Shown: positions 26,870 to 38,691 of the stretch, piece after piece
Layout of the letters: every line of letters begins with the position of its first letter
How positions within the stretch are numbered: position 1 is the first letter of the stretch
NCBI GenBank assembly: GCA_030149815.1
Contig: JASLHI010000018.1
Coordinates: forward strand, 1 to 64,000
Length of the DNA stretch: 64,000 nt
Direction of reading: 5' to 3'
Origin: Aquirhabdus sp.
Lineage (GTDB): Bacteria > Pseudomonadota > Gammaproteobacteria > Pseudomonadales > Moraxellaceae
Made by a program: the position numbers and the translations under genes
Notes under the pieces: generated by a model
What the model was told of the DNA's origin: nothing
The model's database searches: none
What the model saw: the letters and a program-made list of their open reading frames with translations, nothing else

Positions 26870-27289
26870 TCACAAGCGAAGTGAATGATGATGCGGCGGG
26901 TTAGTGTAAGGCGTAAATTTGCGAATTTGATGACCATTTACAATGGATTCGACATCCTGCTTGTAAAAACGATGGTGATCAACTCTACAATCACAAATTT
27001 GCTGTGTTGTAAAAAACTTCACAAAAAACTCTTTAAAAATAGAATTTTTTTTTAAATCAGTGGAATCTGAATGAGATCTAGGTGGAACTGGATCATAGCC
27101 AGATCCTCCCCAAGGGTTACAGCGTCCAATTCGTTTAATAATCAACCATAACGCAAACCAAAGCGAATGTTGTTCGAGTGCTTCTAAGGCATAAACAGAA
27201 CAAGACGGAAAAAAACGACAACGCGGCCCAAGCATGGGACTAATAAACCATCGATAACATTGAATTAACCAGCGAAATGCGGCTTTCAT
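26870..27289 (-). CDS. yidD: Membrane protein insertion efficiency factor YidD
   Basis: YidD is a small inner-membrane-associated protein that aids YidC-dependent insertion. The first 75 residues have the signature [23 protein letters not shown] and [13 protein letters not shown]. Most YidD proteins have 70-100 residues; this one has 139, with an unmatched tail of about 60 residues rich in His, Phe and Lys. It overlaps the end of rnpA by 4 bp (ATGA), so translation is coupled. Confidence 0.92.
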   Translation of the reverse strand: MKAAFRWLIQCYRWFISPMLGPRCRFFPSCSVYALEALEQHSLWFALWLIIKRIGRCNPWGGSGYDPVPPRSHSDSTDLKKNSIFKEFFVKFFTTQQICDCRVDHHRFYKQDVESIVNGHQIRKFTPYTNPPHHHSLRL

Positions 27290-27801
27290 TCTAAATGATT
27301 CACAGATAAGGTTTGTGTGTTATTTGAGGCAGTATTGGTTAAATCAATAGCGGCTGGCGTATTTTTTTTAGACTGTAATGGGTTGTTTTGCGTTCGATTT
27401 TTGGATTGCAATGAAGAAGGGCTAATGGTCTGATTTTTCTGAAACCGTTTGGTCAATTGCCGCCATGCAGTGACGAGTTCCTGATGTAACACTTCGTTTG
27501 GTAAATACTGAGCATCGGCTTTTGCCATCAGCACAATATCAAGTGCTGGCAATTCAGCCTGATGCAAACGAAAACTTTCACGAGCAAGCCGCTTTACACG
27601 ATTGCGTTCATGTGCACGGCGAATTTTCTTCTTCGCAATCACTAAACCAATACGAGCATGACTTAAACTTTGATGAGTCGATGGAACTGCAAGCAGCATA
27701 AAGCCTGACTGATGAACTTTATAAAGTGCACCGTCAAAGACCGATTTAAAATCAGAAGCCTGTAATAGACGTAATTCTGCTGAAAAACCGAAAGATAACA
27801 T
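27286..27801 (-). CDS. rnpA: Ribonuclease P protein component
   Basis: RnpA is the protein cofactor of RNase P, which matures tRNA 5' ends. The RNR motif region is [18 protein letters not shown], with [15 protein letters not shown] before it. The start at 27801 ([14 protein letters not shown]) is favoured by homology; upstream ATGs at 27816 and 27834 are possible. From about residue 120 there is an extra Ser/Asn/Gln-rich tail of about 50 residues, which is not part of the RnpA fold. Confidence 0.93.
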   Translation of the reverse strand: MLSFGFSAELRLLQASDFKSVFDGALYKVHQSGFMLLAVPSTHQSLSHARIGLVIAKKKIRRAHERNRVKRLARESFRLHQAELPALDIVLMAKADAQYLPNEVLHQELVTAWRQLTKRFQKNQTISPSSLQSKNRTQNNPLQSKKNTPAAIDLTNTASNNTQTLSVNHLE

Positions 27802-27928
27802 GCGATCAATTCCCATACGGTTTTGACCTTGCATGTTTTAGGATTGACACTGACAAGGCTATACTGATTGACAGGTTCATATTTTAAAATATGTTTTATG
27901 ATTCATCTTAAGTAATTAAGATTAAATC

Positions 27929-27964
27929 AAAAAATTAAGTTCACTACTAATGTAGTGAACTTAA
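27929..27964 (-). terminator. Terminator after rpmH
   Basis: A perfect 13-bp stem (TTAAGTTCACTAC and its complement) with a 4-nt loop is followed on the minus strand by a T run. It lies between rpmH and rnpA and should reduce read-through into rnpA-yidD. Confidence 0.85.
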
Positions 27965-27966
27965 CA

Positions 27967-28155
<189 letters not shown>

Positions 28156-28255
28156 CTATACTGTCAATCTTTATATACGACAAAACGACAACCATTATTC
28201 ACAAGCTAAATCATTGTTCAGAATTACTTTTTAAAATTTACACACAAATTTCAAA

Positions 28256-28500
28256 AAACTTATCCACAGCTTGAGATCGAATTTTGCTGTTGATTTTTTA
28301 TTTTTTATTTTGGAAGTATTATTATTAAGATGCATTTTTTCTGGGTATAACCAAAAAAAAATAAATTAAATCATAAAAATATCTTGTTGACTAACCTGTG
28401 TATTAATTGGGTGTTATTTGTGGATAACTCGATGTACTAAATTACCCACAGTCTTTTCCACAAAGTTTTCCACAGAACTTATCCACAGATTTTGTGCTAC
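28256..28500. other. oriC: oriC with DnaA boxes
   Basis: Between rpmH and dnaA lie six 9-mers matching or close to the DnaA box TTATCCACA: exact at 28260-28268 and 28479-28487, reversed exact at 28419-28427, and variants TTACCCACA (28442-28450) and TTTTCCACA (28454-28462, 28466-28474). The last four are in phase at 12-13 bp intervals. An AT-rich stretch around 28290-28400 is a candidate unwinding element. This is the usual origin position in Pseudomonas and Acinetobacter. Confidence 0.85.
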
Positions 28501-28857
28501 ATTAGGCTTCTTGCAACGATTTTAATTAATTTGAGTGAGAAAATACTTTTTTTAAACGTACAAAGGCGATGAAAATCGATGACAGGGTGTGCGTGATTAG
28601 CTAGAATGTTTTTCGGTCTCAAGATCAGTCTCAAGATTTGATCTACCGCAAAGTTTGCTGCGGCTTACTAAAGTGTTTTTAGTCACCGCTTCATAAAGAC
28701 GACATATTGAGTCTGATTAATTGTCTTTATGCTTCAAGTGTGGTTCTACACATGATTTTTGTTTATTCAGAATTGAATAATAGTCATATTTTTAATATTT
28801 GATTATTGTTTTTCTATTTGTTTTTAAAGACGTTATATTCGATATTTGGGGAAATTA
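28501..28857. other. dnaA leader region
   Basis: About 350 bp between the DnaA boxes and the dnaA start, AT-rich and without a gene. It must contain the dnaA promoter; nearby DnaA boxes suggest autoregulation. I see no reliable -35/-10 pair. Confidence 0.4.
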
Positions 28858-30249
28858 ATGGCTTGGACGGCTTGTCTTGAAGCGCTACGCGATGAGATAC
28901 CACCCAATTTGTATACATTATGGATTCGTCCATTAGATGCGGAACAAAATGGTTCTGTATTATTTTTATATGCGCCTAATTCCTATTTTGTAAAACATAT
29001 TACTGAAGAATATTTTGATCGAATTCGTGAACTTGCTTATGAATATAGCAAGGGTGAAATTACCGATGTTCAAGTGAAATATGACCCAAGACGAGATTCA
29101 ATTGGGTTTAATAAAAATAAACTGAATAGTGTTCAAGATAATGTTCTAGACATTCCAAGTGAGTTATCTGTTAATCATGTAGATTCATATAATCAATCTT
29201 CATTTAATGTGCAGCCAGAACAGGTTCGTCGTACTTTAAATAAAGGTTATGTATTTAGCGAGTTTGTTGAAGGTCCAACTAATAAAATGGCCTTTGAAAC
29301 TTGTAAAACTGTCGTAGATCAATTAGGTGATTCAAAACATAATCCATTATTTTTGTACGGTGCAACGGGTTTAGGTAAAACTCACTTAATGCAAGCAGTA
29401 GGTCATGCTGTATTAGATAAAAATCCTAGTGCACGTGTGATGTATATGACTTCTGAGCAGTTTGTTTCTGGTTTCGTCACTGCATTGCAGCAACAACGTA
29501 TTGATAAATTTAAAAAAGATTGTAGAACGTTAGATTTATTGCTGGTTGATGATATTCAATTTTTGGCGGGTAAAGCCGCGAGTTTAGAAGAGTTTTTTAA
29601 TACCTTTAATGAGTTATTAACTGAGTCTAAACAGATTATTTTAACCTCTGATCGATATCCAAAAGAAATTACCGAAATGGATGCGCGATTAGTTTCTCGT
29701 TTTTCTTGGGGATTATCAATTGCTGTTGAACCTCCTGAATTAGAAAATCGTGTTGATATTTTATTGCGTAAAGCAAAAGTCAGTGATTATGAGTTACCAC
29801 GTAATTGTGCATTATTTATTGCCCAACAAGTTCAAGCGAATGTGCGAGAATTAGAAGGTGCTTTAAATAAAGTAATCGCAACGGCACGATTTAAAGGTGT
29901 TGAAATTAGTGTTGAAATTATTAAAGAAGCATTAAAAGATCAAATATCAATTCGTGCTAGACAGATAAGTGTTGATAATATTCAAAAGGTTGTTGTTGAG
30001 TATTTTAGAATACCGTTACGTGAATTAGTCGGTTCAAAACGCACTCGTGTTTATGTGCGCCCTCGTCAAATGGCGATGGGATTATCTCGCGAATTAACAG
30101 GTGATAGTTTCCCTGATATTGGTCAGGCATTTGGTGGCCGCGACCATACAACGGTGATGCATGCTTGTGAGAAAGTACAAGAATTGTGTCAGACAGATCC
30201 TGCATTTGCGGCTGACTACAAAAATTTGTTAAGGATGTTGCAAGGGTAG
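28858..30249 (+). CDS. dnaA: Chromosomal replication initiator DnaA
   Basis: DnaA binds the oriC boxes and opens the duplex. The 463-residue protein has the N-terminal helicase-loading domain (WTACLEALRDEIPPNLYTLW), a short linker, the AAA+ domain with Walker A GATGLGKTH and Walker B LLLVDDIQF, and the C-terminal DNA-binding domain with GGRDHTTVMHACEKV. GGGGA at 28848-28852 places the start at ATG 28858, rather than the TTG at 28846 where the frame opens. Confidence 0.98.
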   Translation: MAWTACLEALRDEIPPNLYTLWIRPLDAEQNGSVLFLYAPNSYFVKHITEEYFDRIRELAYEYSKGEITDVQVKYDPRRDSIGFNKNKLNSVQDNVLDIPSELSVNHVDSYNQSSFNVQPEQVRRTLNKGYVFSEFVEGPTNKMAFETCKTVVDQLGDSKHNPLFLYGATGLGKTHLMQAVGHAVLDKNPSARVMYMTSEQFVSGFVTALQQQRIDKFKKDCRTLDLLLVDDIQFLAGKAASLEEFFNTFNELLTESKQIILTSDRYPKEITEMDARLVSRFSWGLSIAVEPPELENRVDILLRKAKVSDYELPRNCALFIAQQVQANVRELEGALNKVIATARFKGVEISVEIIKEALKDQISIRARQISVDNIQKVVVEYFRIPLRELVGSKRTRVYVRPRQMAMGLSRELTGDSFPDIGQAFGGRDHTTVMHACEKVQELCQTDPAFAADYKNLLRMLQG

Positions 30250-30402
30250 TACTTAAAGCACTTTGTTTGTGTAGAATCCTTTGAATACCGAATTTTTTAC
30301 TGAGTGGTATTTATTGCTGAGCTTTAATGAGCATGCAATAAAAAATATATTCACTCATCAGTTGAGATGCCCATTTTTTAGATATCAGAGTATGACTGGA
30401 TT

Positions 30403-31572
30403 ATGAAACTTAAAATTACTAAGGATTTGTTTTTACGCGCATTATCTCAGGTATCTAGTGCGGTTGAACGCCGTCATACCTTGCCTATTTTGTCTAATTT
30501 AAAGCTTGAAGTCACGTCAGCGCACTTGACGTTGACCGCTTCTGATTTAGAAGTCGAGTTGGTTGCTGTTGTGCCTTTGCCAGATGGTGCTTGTCTAGAA
30601 GCAGGTGCAACGACATTATCTGCACGGAAACTGATGGATATTTGTAAATCCTTACCGAATGCAGCGTTGATTGATTTGCAATCTGCTGATGATCGTCGCT
30701 GTCAGCTGAAATCAGGCAATAGTCGTTTTATGTTAGGTAGTTTGCCTGCTGAAGATTTTCCATTATTGAGTGGCGGATCAAGTGACTCGTTAAATTCAGG
30801 AACACGTTTACAAGTTGATCAACGTGCATTGAAACGCTTGTTGGATAAAACTGCATTTGCGATGGCTGTGCAAGATGTTCGTTTTTATTTAACAGGCATG
30901 CTGTTTGAGGCTTCTGAATCACAATTACGCACTGTGACGACTGATGGTCATCGCTTGGCGATGTTTGAAACGCCTGCTGTACTTGAAGGCAGCCAAAGTG
31001 TACAAGCCATTGTTCCACGTAAGGGTGTTCTAGAATTACAAAGATTATTGGGTGCAGAAGAAAGTCAGCTTTCTATTTTTGTTGGACGTGAATTTTTAAG
31101 CGTGACGTTAACTCAACAAAACAAACCACAAGATGGACAACAAGCTGTCGATATTGAGATTCGTTTTACGACGAAACTCATTGACGGTAAGTTCCCTGAT
31201 TATCGTCGTGTCATTCCAAAAAATGGCGATAAAGTCATGCAAGTTGCATTAGATGAATTTAAGCAAACATTGCAACGTGTGGCGATTTTGAGTAATGAAA
31301 AATTGCGCGGCGTATTCTTGCAGCTTAATGATCACAATATGCAAATGCGCGCTAATAATGCGGAGCAAGATGAGGCGGTCGAAGATTTACTGATTAGCTA
31401 TCAAGGTGCACCATTAGAAATGTCATTTAATGCACAGTATTTACTGGATATTATTAATGTGTTCGAAGGATCTACATTACAAATGACATTAAGTGATGCA
31501 AATGCTTCAGCACTGGTGCAAGATCCAACTGAGAATGGCGCAGTGTATGTCGTAATGCCAATGCGCGTTTAA
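30403..31572 (+). CDS. dnaN: DNA polymerase III beta sliding clamp
   Basis: DnaN is the ring-shaped processivity factor. The 389-residue protein has the three clamp domains: SQVSSAVERRHTLPILSNL near the start, TDGHRLAMFETP in the middle and the C-terminus ending YVVMPMRV. It is slightly longer than E. coli DnaN (366), mainly through small loops. It follows dnaA by about 150 bp. Confidence 0.98.
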   Translation: MKLKITKDLFLRALSQVSSAVERRHTLPILSNLKLEVTSAHLTLTASDLEVELVAVVPLPDGACLEAGATTLSARKLMDICKSLPNAALIDLQSADDRRCQLKSGNSRFMLGSLPAEDFPLLSGGSSDSLNSGTRLQVDQRALKRLLDKTAFAMAVQDVRFYLTGMLFEASESQLRTVTTDGHRLAMFETPAVLEGSQSVQAIVPRKGVLELQRLLGAEESQLSIFVGREFLSVTLTQQNKPQDGQQAVDIEIRFTTKLIDGKFPDYRRVIPKNGDKVMQVALDEFKQTLQRVAILSNEKLRGVFLQLNDHNMQMRANNAEQDEAVEDLLISYQGAPLEMSFNAQYLLDIINVFEGSTLQMTLSDANASALVQDPTENGAVYVVMPMRV

Positions 31573-31623
31573 ATAACTTTTATTTAAGTGACTTTTCGTT
31601 GTAATTTTTGAGTTGAAACCCTT

Positions 31624-32697
31624 ATGCATCTAGATCGTGTAAGGATTGAACGTTTAAGAAATATAAAAAATATTGAGATGTCATCCCTCGCACCATTGAA
31701 TATCATTCATGGTGCGAATGGGAGTGGAAAATCTTCAATCATTGAAGCGATCCATTTATTAGCAACGGGTCGTTCTTTTCGCACAGTGAATCCAAAGCAC
31801 TATATTCAGTATCATAGTGTTGATGCGTTGGTCTATGCAGAATCTAAAAAAAATCGGCTTGGACTTCATAAACTATCTGATAATCAATCAACCGTACGAC
31901 TTGATGGTGAAACGGTAAGCCAAAGCGAAATTGCACGAATTTTACCGGTTCAACTGATTAATCCTGAGAATATGGATTTATTGGAAAGTGGTAGTAAACC
32001 ACGGAGACAGCTTTTAGATTGGCTTATGTTCCACGTGGAACATGAATTTCATGGACTTTGGTTACGTTATCAACGCGCACTTAAACAACGTAATGCTTTA
32101 CTCAAAACAACATCCACTGCAACTGAACTTTTAGTTTGGGAGCAGGAAATGGCTGTGACAGGAGAACGAATTCATCAAATCAGAATACGTGTCTTGGATG
32201 AGTGGAATCAAATTTTTATTAAAATTGTTAAAGAACTTCTTCCCTCACAATCGATTTCAATTGATTATATTTCAGGTTTTGATACCGAAATAGGTTTACT
32301 GGAAGCATTGATGGATTCTCGAGCGCGTGACAAGGAACGTGGGCATAGTTTGTATGGCATTCATCGCGCAGATTTGCGTTTTAAGACTGAATATGGGACT
32401 GCTGAGCAGACATTATCCCGTGGGCAAAAAAAGCTTCTCATTCTCGCGTTAAAGCTGTCGCAAATTAAGATGCTTTATGCCAAGGGATGCGCTTCTGTGG
32501 TACTATTGGATGATATGACTGCTGAGCTTGATACAAGCGCACAAGCGCGTTTAATCGCTTTAATGATTGCCTTAGATAGTCAAATTTTTATGACTACGGT
32601 GGATTTGGAGGCAGTATTAGTAGCGCTTAAAAAAGTCGTGTTTGACATGACTTTATTTCATCTAAAAGATGGTGCGGTATTGTCAAATACAGTTTAG
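31624..32697 (+). CDS. recF: DNA replication and repair protein RecF
   Basis: RecF is an SMC-like ATPase that helps RecOR load RecA at gaps. The 357-residue protein has Walker A GANGSGKSS, the signature TLSRGQKKLLILALKL and Walker B ASVVLLDDMTAELD. It starts about 50 bp after dnaN. A parS-like site lies within it at 32027-32042, encoding part of FHVEH. Confidence 0.97.
   Translation: MHLDRVRIERLRNIKNIEMSSLAPLNIIHGANGSGKSSIIEAIHLLATGRSFRTVNPKHYIQYHSVDALVYAESKKNRLGLHKLSDNQSTVRLDGETVSQSEIARILPVQLINPENMDLLESGSKPRRQLLDWLMFHVEHEFHGLWLRYQRALKQRNALLKTTSTATELLVWEQEMAVTGERIHQIRIRVLDEWNQIFIKIVKELLPSQSISIDYISGFDTEIGLLEALMDSRARDKERGHSLYGIHRADLRFKTEYGTAEQTLSRGQKKLLILALKLSQIKMLYAKGCASVVLLDDMTAELDTSAQARLIALMIALDSQIFMTTVDLEAVLVALKKVVFDMTLFHLKDGAVLSNTV
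32027..32042. other. parS-like site 1 (within recF)
   Basis: TGTTCCACGTGGAACA is a perfect 16-bp palindrome and matches the ParB-binding parS consensus of pseudomonads and relatives. It is about 3.5 kb from the origin region. Confidence 0.85.
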
Positions 32698-32846
32698 GGA
32701 ATACTTAAACCAAATATGGATAGTGAATGTTTTATTCTCCGATCTGCGCAGTACTATCAAAGAGTAATTCGATTTTAAAAGTTAAATGACTTGTTATTTT
32801 ATAAAAATAGATTAGCCGATAAAGTGTCTTGGCAAGCTATTTTTGA

Positions 32847-35348
<2,502 letters not shown>

Positions 35349-35373
35349 CAAAAGATAGTTATATATTGAGAAT

Positions 35374-35404
35374 AAAAATCGATGCCAATGGTGTCGATTT
35401 TTTA
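35374..35404 (+). terminator. Terminator after gyrB
   Basis: AAAAATCGATGCC pairs with GGTGTCGATTTTT around a 3-nt loop, ending in T residues. It closes the dnaA-gyrB block. Confidence 0.8.
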
Positions 35405-35500
35405 TGCCAATCTGTTTCTTTTTTCAAAGATATTTGATGGCTAAAGTAGTATAAGATAGAGATCATTTTGGTTAGCTAGACTAATGTCAAAGGTTTCATT

Positions 35501-36325
35501 ATGGGTTTACGAGTTCATCATTTAAATTGTGGAACGATGTGTCCTGCGTGTGCAAGACTTATGAATGGTCAAGGTGGTTGGCTGGAATCTGCAAAACTAG
35601 TCTGTCATGTTTTATTGATTGAGACTCAAAAGGATGGTTTGGTTCTTGTTGATACGGGCGTTGGAAAGTTAGATGTCGAGAATCCTAAACGTTTGGGTCA
35701 ACCATTTGTTGCCCTGACTCGCCCACGCCTTGATTTGGCTGAAACGGCAATATCACAGATTCAGCAATTAGGTTTTTCAGTTGATGATGTACGTCATATT
35801 GTGGTAACACACTTAGATTTAGATCATGCAGGTGGCTTACCTGATTTCCCGAATGCACAGGTGCATGTTTTTGAACCTGAATTTAATGCAGCGATGCATC
35901 CTGATTTGCGTAGTCGTGCGCGCTATCTTCCTTCCCAATGGGCGCATAGCCCACGATGGGTTAAGTATAAATCAGGGGTGGGTGAGAGCTGGTTTGGATT
36001 AAACAATGCGCAAGCGATAGAAGGTCTTGCTGATGATATTTTGATGGTGCCTTTAATCGGTCATACGCGTGGGCATTGTGGTGTTGCGGTTCGTGGTGAA
36101 GAGGGTTGGATGTTGCATTGTGGAGACGCTTACTTCTTTCATGGGCAGTTACAACCAGATCCTGAGATGCCTGTGGGAATCCGCTTGTTCGAGCAGATTG
36201 TCCAAACAGATCGTAAGAAGCGTATCGAGAATTTGAATCGACTACGAACATTGAAGCAATCACATGGGCATGAGATCAAAATTTTCTGTGCACATGATCC
36301 AGTTGAATTTGATCAATTAGTCTAG
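35501..36325 (+). CDS. MBL-fold metallo-hydrolase
   Basis: The 274-residue protein has the metallo-beta-lactamase motif VVTHLDLDHAGG around residue 105, the later metal ligands in LIGHTRGHCGV and HCGDAYF, and a C-terminal His in FCAHDPVEF. The HxHxDH motif has Asp in place of the second His (HLDLDH), a variant seen in several MBL subgroups. There is no signal peptide. The family includes lactonases and other hydrolases; the substrate is unknown. It is transcribed alone after gyrB. Confidence 0.85.
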   Translation: MGLRVHHLNCGTMCPACARLMNGQGGWLESAKLVCHVLLIETQKDGLVLVDTGVGKLDVENPKRLGQPFVALTRPRLDLAETAISQIQQLGFSVDDVRHIVVTHLDLDHAGGLPDFPNAQVHVFEPEFNAAMHPDLRSRARYLPSQWAHSPRWVKYKSGVGESWFGLNNAQAIEGLADDILMVPLIGHTRGHCGVAVRGEEGWMLHCGDAYFFHGQLQPDPEMPVGIRLFEQIVQTDRKKRIENLNRLRTLKQSHGHEIKIFCAHDPVEFDQLV

Positions 36326-36346
36326 TTGATCGAAGTAATATTAAAG

Positions 36347-36362
36347 TGTTCCACGTGGAACT
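36347..36362. other. parS-like site 3 (after the MBL-fold gene)
   Basis: TGTTCCACGTGGAACT matches 15 of 16 positions of the two upstream sites. It is intergenic, between two convergent genes and just before their shared terminator. Confidence 0.75.
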
Positions 36363-36365
36363 TAA

Positions 36366-36400
36366 ATAAAAAAGACGATACACAGGTATCGTCTTTTTTA
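36366..36400. terminator. Bidirectional terminator
   Basis: AAAAAGACGATAC pairs with GTATCGTCTTTTT around ACAG, with T runs on both strands. It serves the convergent MBL-fold and ABC-F genes. Confidence 0.85.
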
Positions 36401-36423
36401 TGGCACAAGAATTTAATCTATGA

Positions 36424-38406
36424 CTATACAGATTCTAGTTCATCAAGTTGCATCATCATTTCAAGTAGGCTTTCATCCAGCATAGTAATCTCAGAAAGAT
36501 GTTTTTGCTGTTGCTCCATGAGTTTGAGAAGTTCAGCTTTACGAGAGGCTTCATATAAACTCGTATCAGCCATAATTTCTTCAAGCTGCTTGAGACTGCT
36601 TTGGTGTTCTCGGATTTTGGTTTCAGCTTTTTCAATTTTACTGCGCAGTGGTCGTGTTTGCTCACGCTTTGCAGCAGCTTCTTTTCTTACTAACTCTTTA
36701 TCAACTGGTTTGCTGACATTAGGTTGCTTTTCGGGAGTTGCGGGAGCCTTCTCAGCAGCCTTAGCTACGGTAGATTCATTCGTTTTATGAGATAGTTTTT
36801 CGGGCTTAGGTGTTTTGACAGCCATTTCTTGTTGACGAGTTTGTTTCAACCATTGCGCATAATCAGTCAGGTCACCATCAAACGTACGACACGTGCCACC
36901 ATGAACTAAGAGTAAATCATCACAAACACTGGCGATCAATTGCCGTTCGTGAGAGACCAGAACAACAGCACCTTTAAAGTCTTGTAGAGCTAAGGTCAGT
37001 GCATGGCGCATATCTAAATCGAGATGGTTAGTTGGTTCGTCTAGAACGAGGACATTTGGTCTTTGCCAAACAATCAGTGCAAGTGCTAGTCTTGCGCGTT
37101 CTCCTCCTGAGAAGCTGCCACAGACTGTATCCATGCGCTCGCCGCTAAAACCAAAACTTCCTAGATAAGCACGTAACTCTGCATCAGATATTTTTTTACC
37201 TGCTAAGCGACCCAGCTGTAGCATTGGACTCGCATCTGCATCCAATGCATCCATTTGATGCTGAGCAAAGTAACCAAGATTGAGATGTTCACTGGAGGTT
37301 CGTTCACCAGATAGTGGTTCAAGAACGCCTGCGAGCGTTTTGATCAATGTTGATTTGCCAGCACCATTCATCCCAAGCAGACCAATACGGCTATCAGGTG
37401 TGAGCTGTAGTCGAATGTTATTGACGATGATCGTGGTGTTATAACCTGCATCCACTTCATCGAGTTGTAGCAACGGCGAGCTCATTTTGCTTGGTTCGCG
37501 GAAGCTGAATGTAAAAGGTGTATCGACGTGTGCGGGGGCGAGTTTTTGCATACGCTCAAGCTGTTTAACACGGCTTTGTGCCTGCTTTGCACGTGTCGCT
37601 TGCGCACTGAATCGATCAATATATTTTTGTAGGTGTGCGCGAGTGGCTTCTTGTTTTTCAAAAGACTGTTGTTGCTGAGCCAAACGTTCAGCGCGTGTTT
37701 GTTCAAAAGTAGAATAGTTTCCCGTATAGAGAGTGACTAAACCTGCTTCGATGTGAATGATGTGATCTGTGATGGCATCCAAAAAGTCGCGATCATGTGA
37801 GATCAAAATGAGTGTGCCTGCATAATTCTTTAGCCATTCTTCTAGCCATAGAATTGCATCCAAATCTAAATGGTTCGTTGGCTCATCGAGGAGTAAGAGA
37901 TCTGATCGACTCATCAATGTCCGAGCTAGATTAAGCCGCATGCGCCAGCCACCCGAAAAACTAGCAACTGATGCAGATTGCTTGACGGTGGTGAAACCTA
38001 ATCCTGCCATCATTTGAGCTGCGCGAGCTGTGGCAGTATAACCATCAATTTCACCAAATCGTTCATGCAAAGCACTTAAACGATCTAGATCCATGGTGTC
38101 TGATTCATGTTCAAGTTGCTGATTGATGGTCCACCACTCTTCATCACCAGAAAGCACAAAATCAATTGCGGCAGTTTCTTGGCTTTCAACCTCTTGAGCC
38201 ATATGTGCTACGGTCCATGTTGCAGGTCGGGATAGGTTGCCAACATCAGCAGTGATTTCACCCATGAACGCTGCAAACAATGTTGATTTCCCTGCACCAT
38301 TCACGCCAGTTAGTCCGACTTTCCAGCCTGGATGAATCTGAAAAGTAGCTTTTTCAAAAAGTAAGCGACCACCACGACGGAGTGAAAAATCTTGAAGCTG
38401 AATCAT
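36424..38406 (-). CDS. ABC-F ATPase, YheS type
   Basis: The 660-residue protein has two ABC ATPase domains without membrane segments: Walker A GVNGAGKST and GMNGAGKST, signatures FSGGWRMRLNLA and FSGGERARLALA, and two copies of LDEPTNHLDLD. Between them is the ABC-F linker with RFSAQATRAKQAQSRVKQLE. The whole closely resembles E. coli YheS, a translational factor acting on the ribosome. A Lys/Glu-rich C-terminal coiled coil of about 130 residues follows. Confidence 0.92.
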   Translation of the reverse strand: MIQLQDFSLRRGGRLLFEKATFQIHPGWKVGLTGVNGAGKSTLFAAFMGEITADVGNLSRPATWTVAHMAQEVESQETAAIDFVLSGDEEWWTINQQLEHESDTMDLDRLSALHERFGEIDGYTATARAAQMMAGLGFTTVKQSASVASFSGGWRMRLNLARTLMSRSDLLLLDEPTNHLDLDAILWLEEWLKNYAGTLILISHDRDFLDAITDHIIHIEAGLVTLYTGNYSTFEQTRAERLAQQQQSFEKQEATRAHLQKYIDRFSAQATRAKQAQSRVKQLERMQKLAPAHVDTPFTFSFREPSKMSSPLLQLDEVDAGYNTTIIVNNIRLQLTPDSRIGLLGMNGAGKSTLIKTLAGVLEPLSGERTSSEHLNLGYFAQHQMDALDADASPMLQLGRLAGKKISDAELRAYLGSFGFSGERMDTVCGSFSGGERARLALALIVWQRPNVLVLDEPTNHLDLDMRHALTLALQDFKGAVVLVSHERQLIASVCDDLLLVHGGTCRTFDGDLTDYAQWLKQTRQQEMAVKTPKPEKLSHKTNESTVAKAAEKAPATPEKQPNVSKPVDKELVRKEAAAKREQTRPLRSKIEKAETKIREHQSSLKQLEEIMADTSLYEASRKAELLKLMEQQQKHLSEITMLDESLLEMMMQLDELESV

Positions 38407-38691
38407 TAGAAAACCTAGTTTATGCGGGCAAGTAGAATCAATATTTGAGGGGCGTATTGTAGTTTCTTGTCGATAGAATAACCAGCAATTGAGACCAGCT
38501 TATGAAAAATGACAATTTATTCTGGTAAGTTATGGTAATTAGTTTAGTGATAATCTTGTGCTAGTCTATGCAAATTTTCTTATTTCAAATGATTTGATTG
38601 TCGAACAAGTCTAGTCAGGTATTAGACTGGTTCAATGTTACAAATGTTTTGGATACAAGGATGAATTACATATTTGGGGTATAGGAATCAA

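Noticed and set aside
36326..36790. 154-residue Ser-rich frame antisense to the ABC-F gene
   Set aside because: The Ser/Leu/Cys-rich product is the reverse shadow of the coiled-coil C-terminus; it also runs through the bidirectional terminator.
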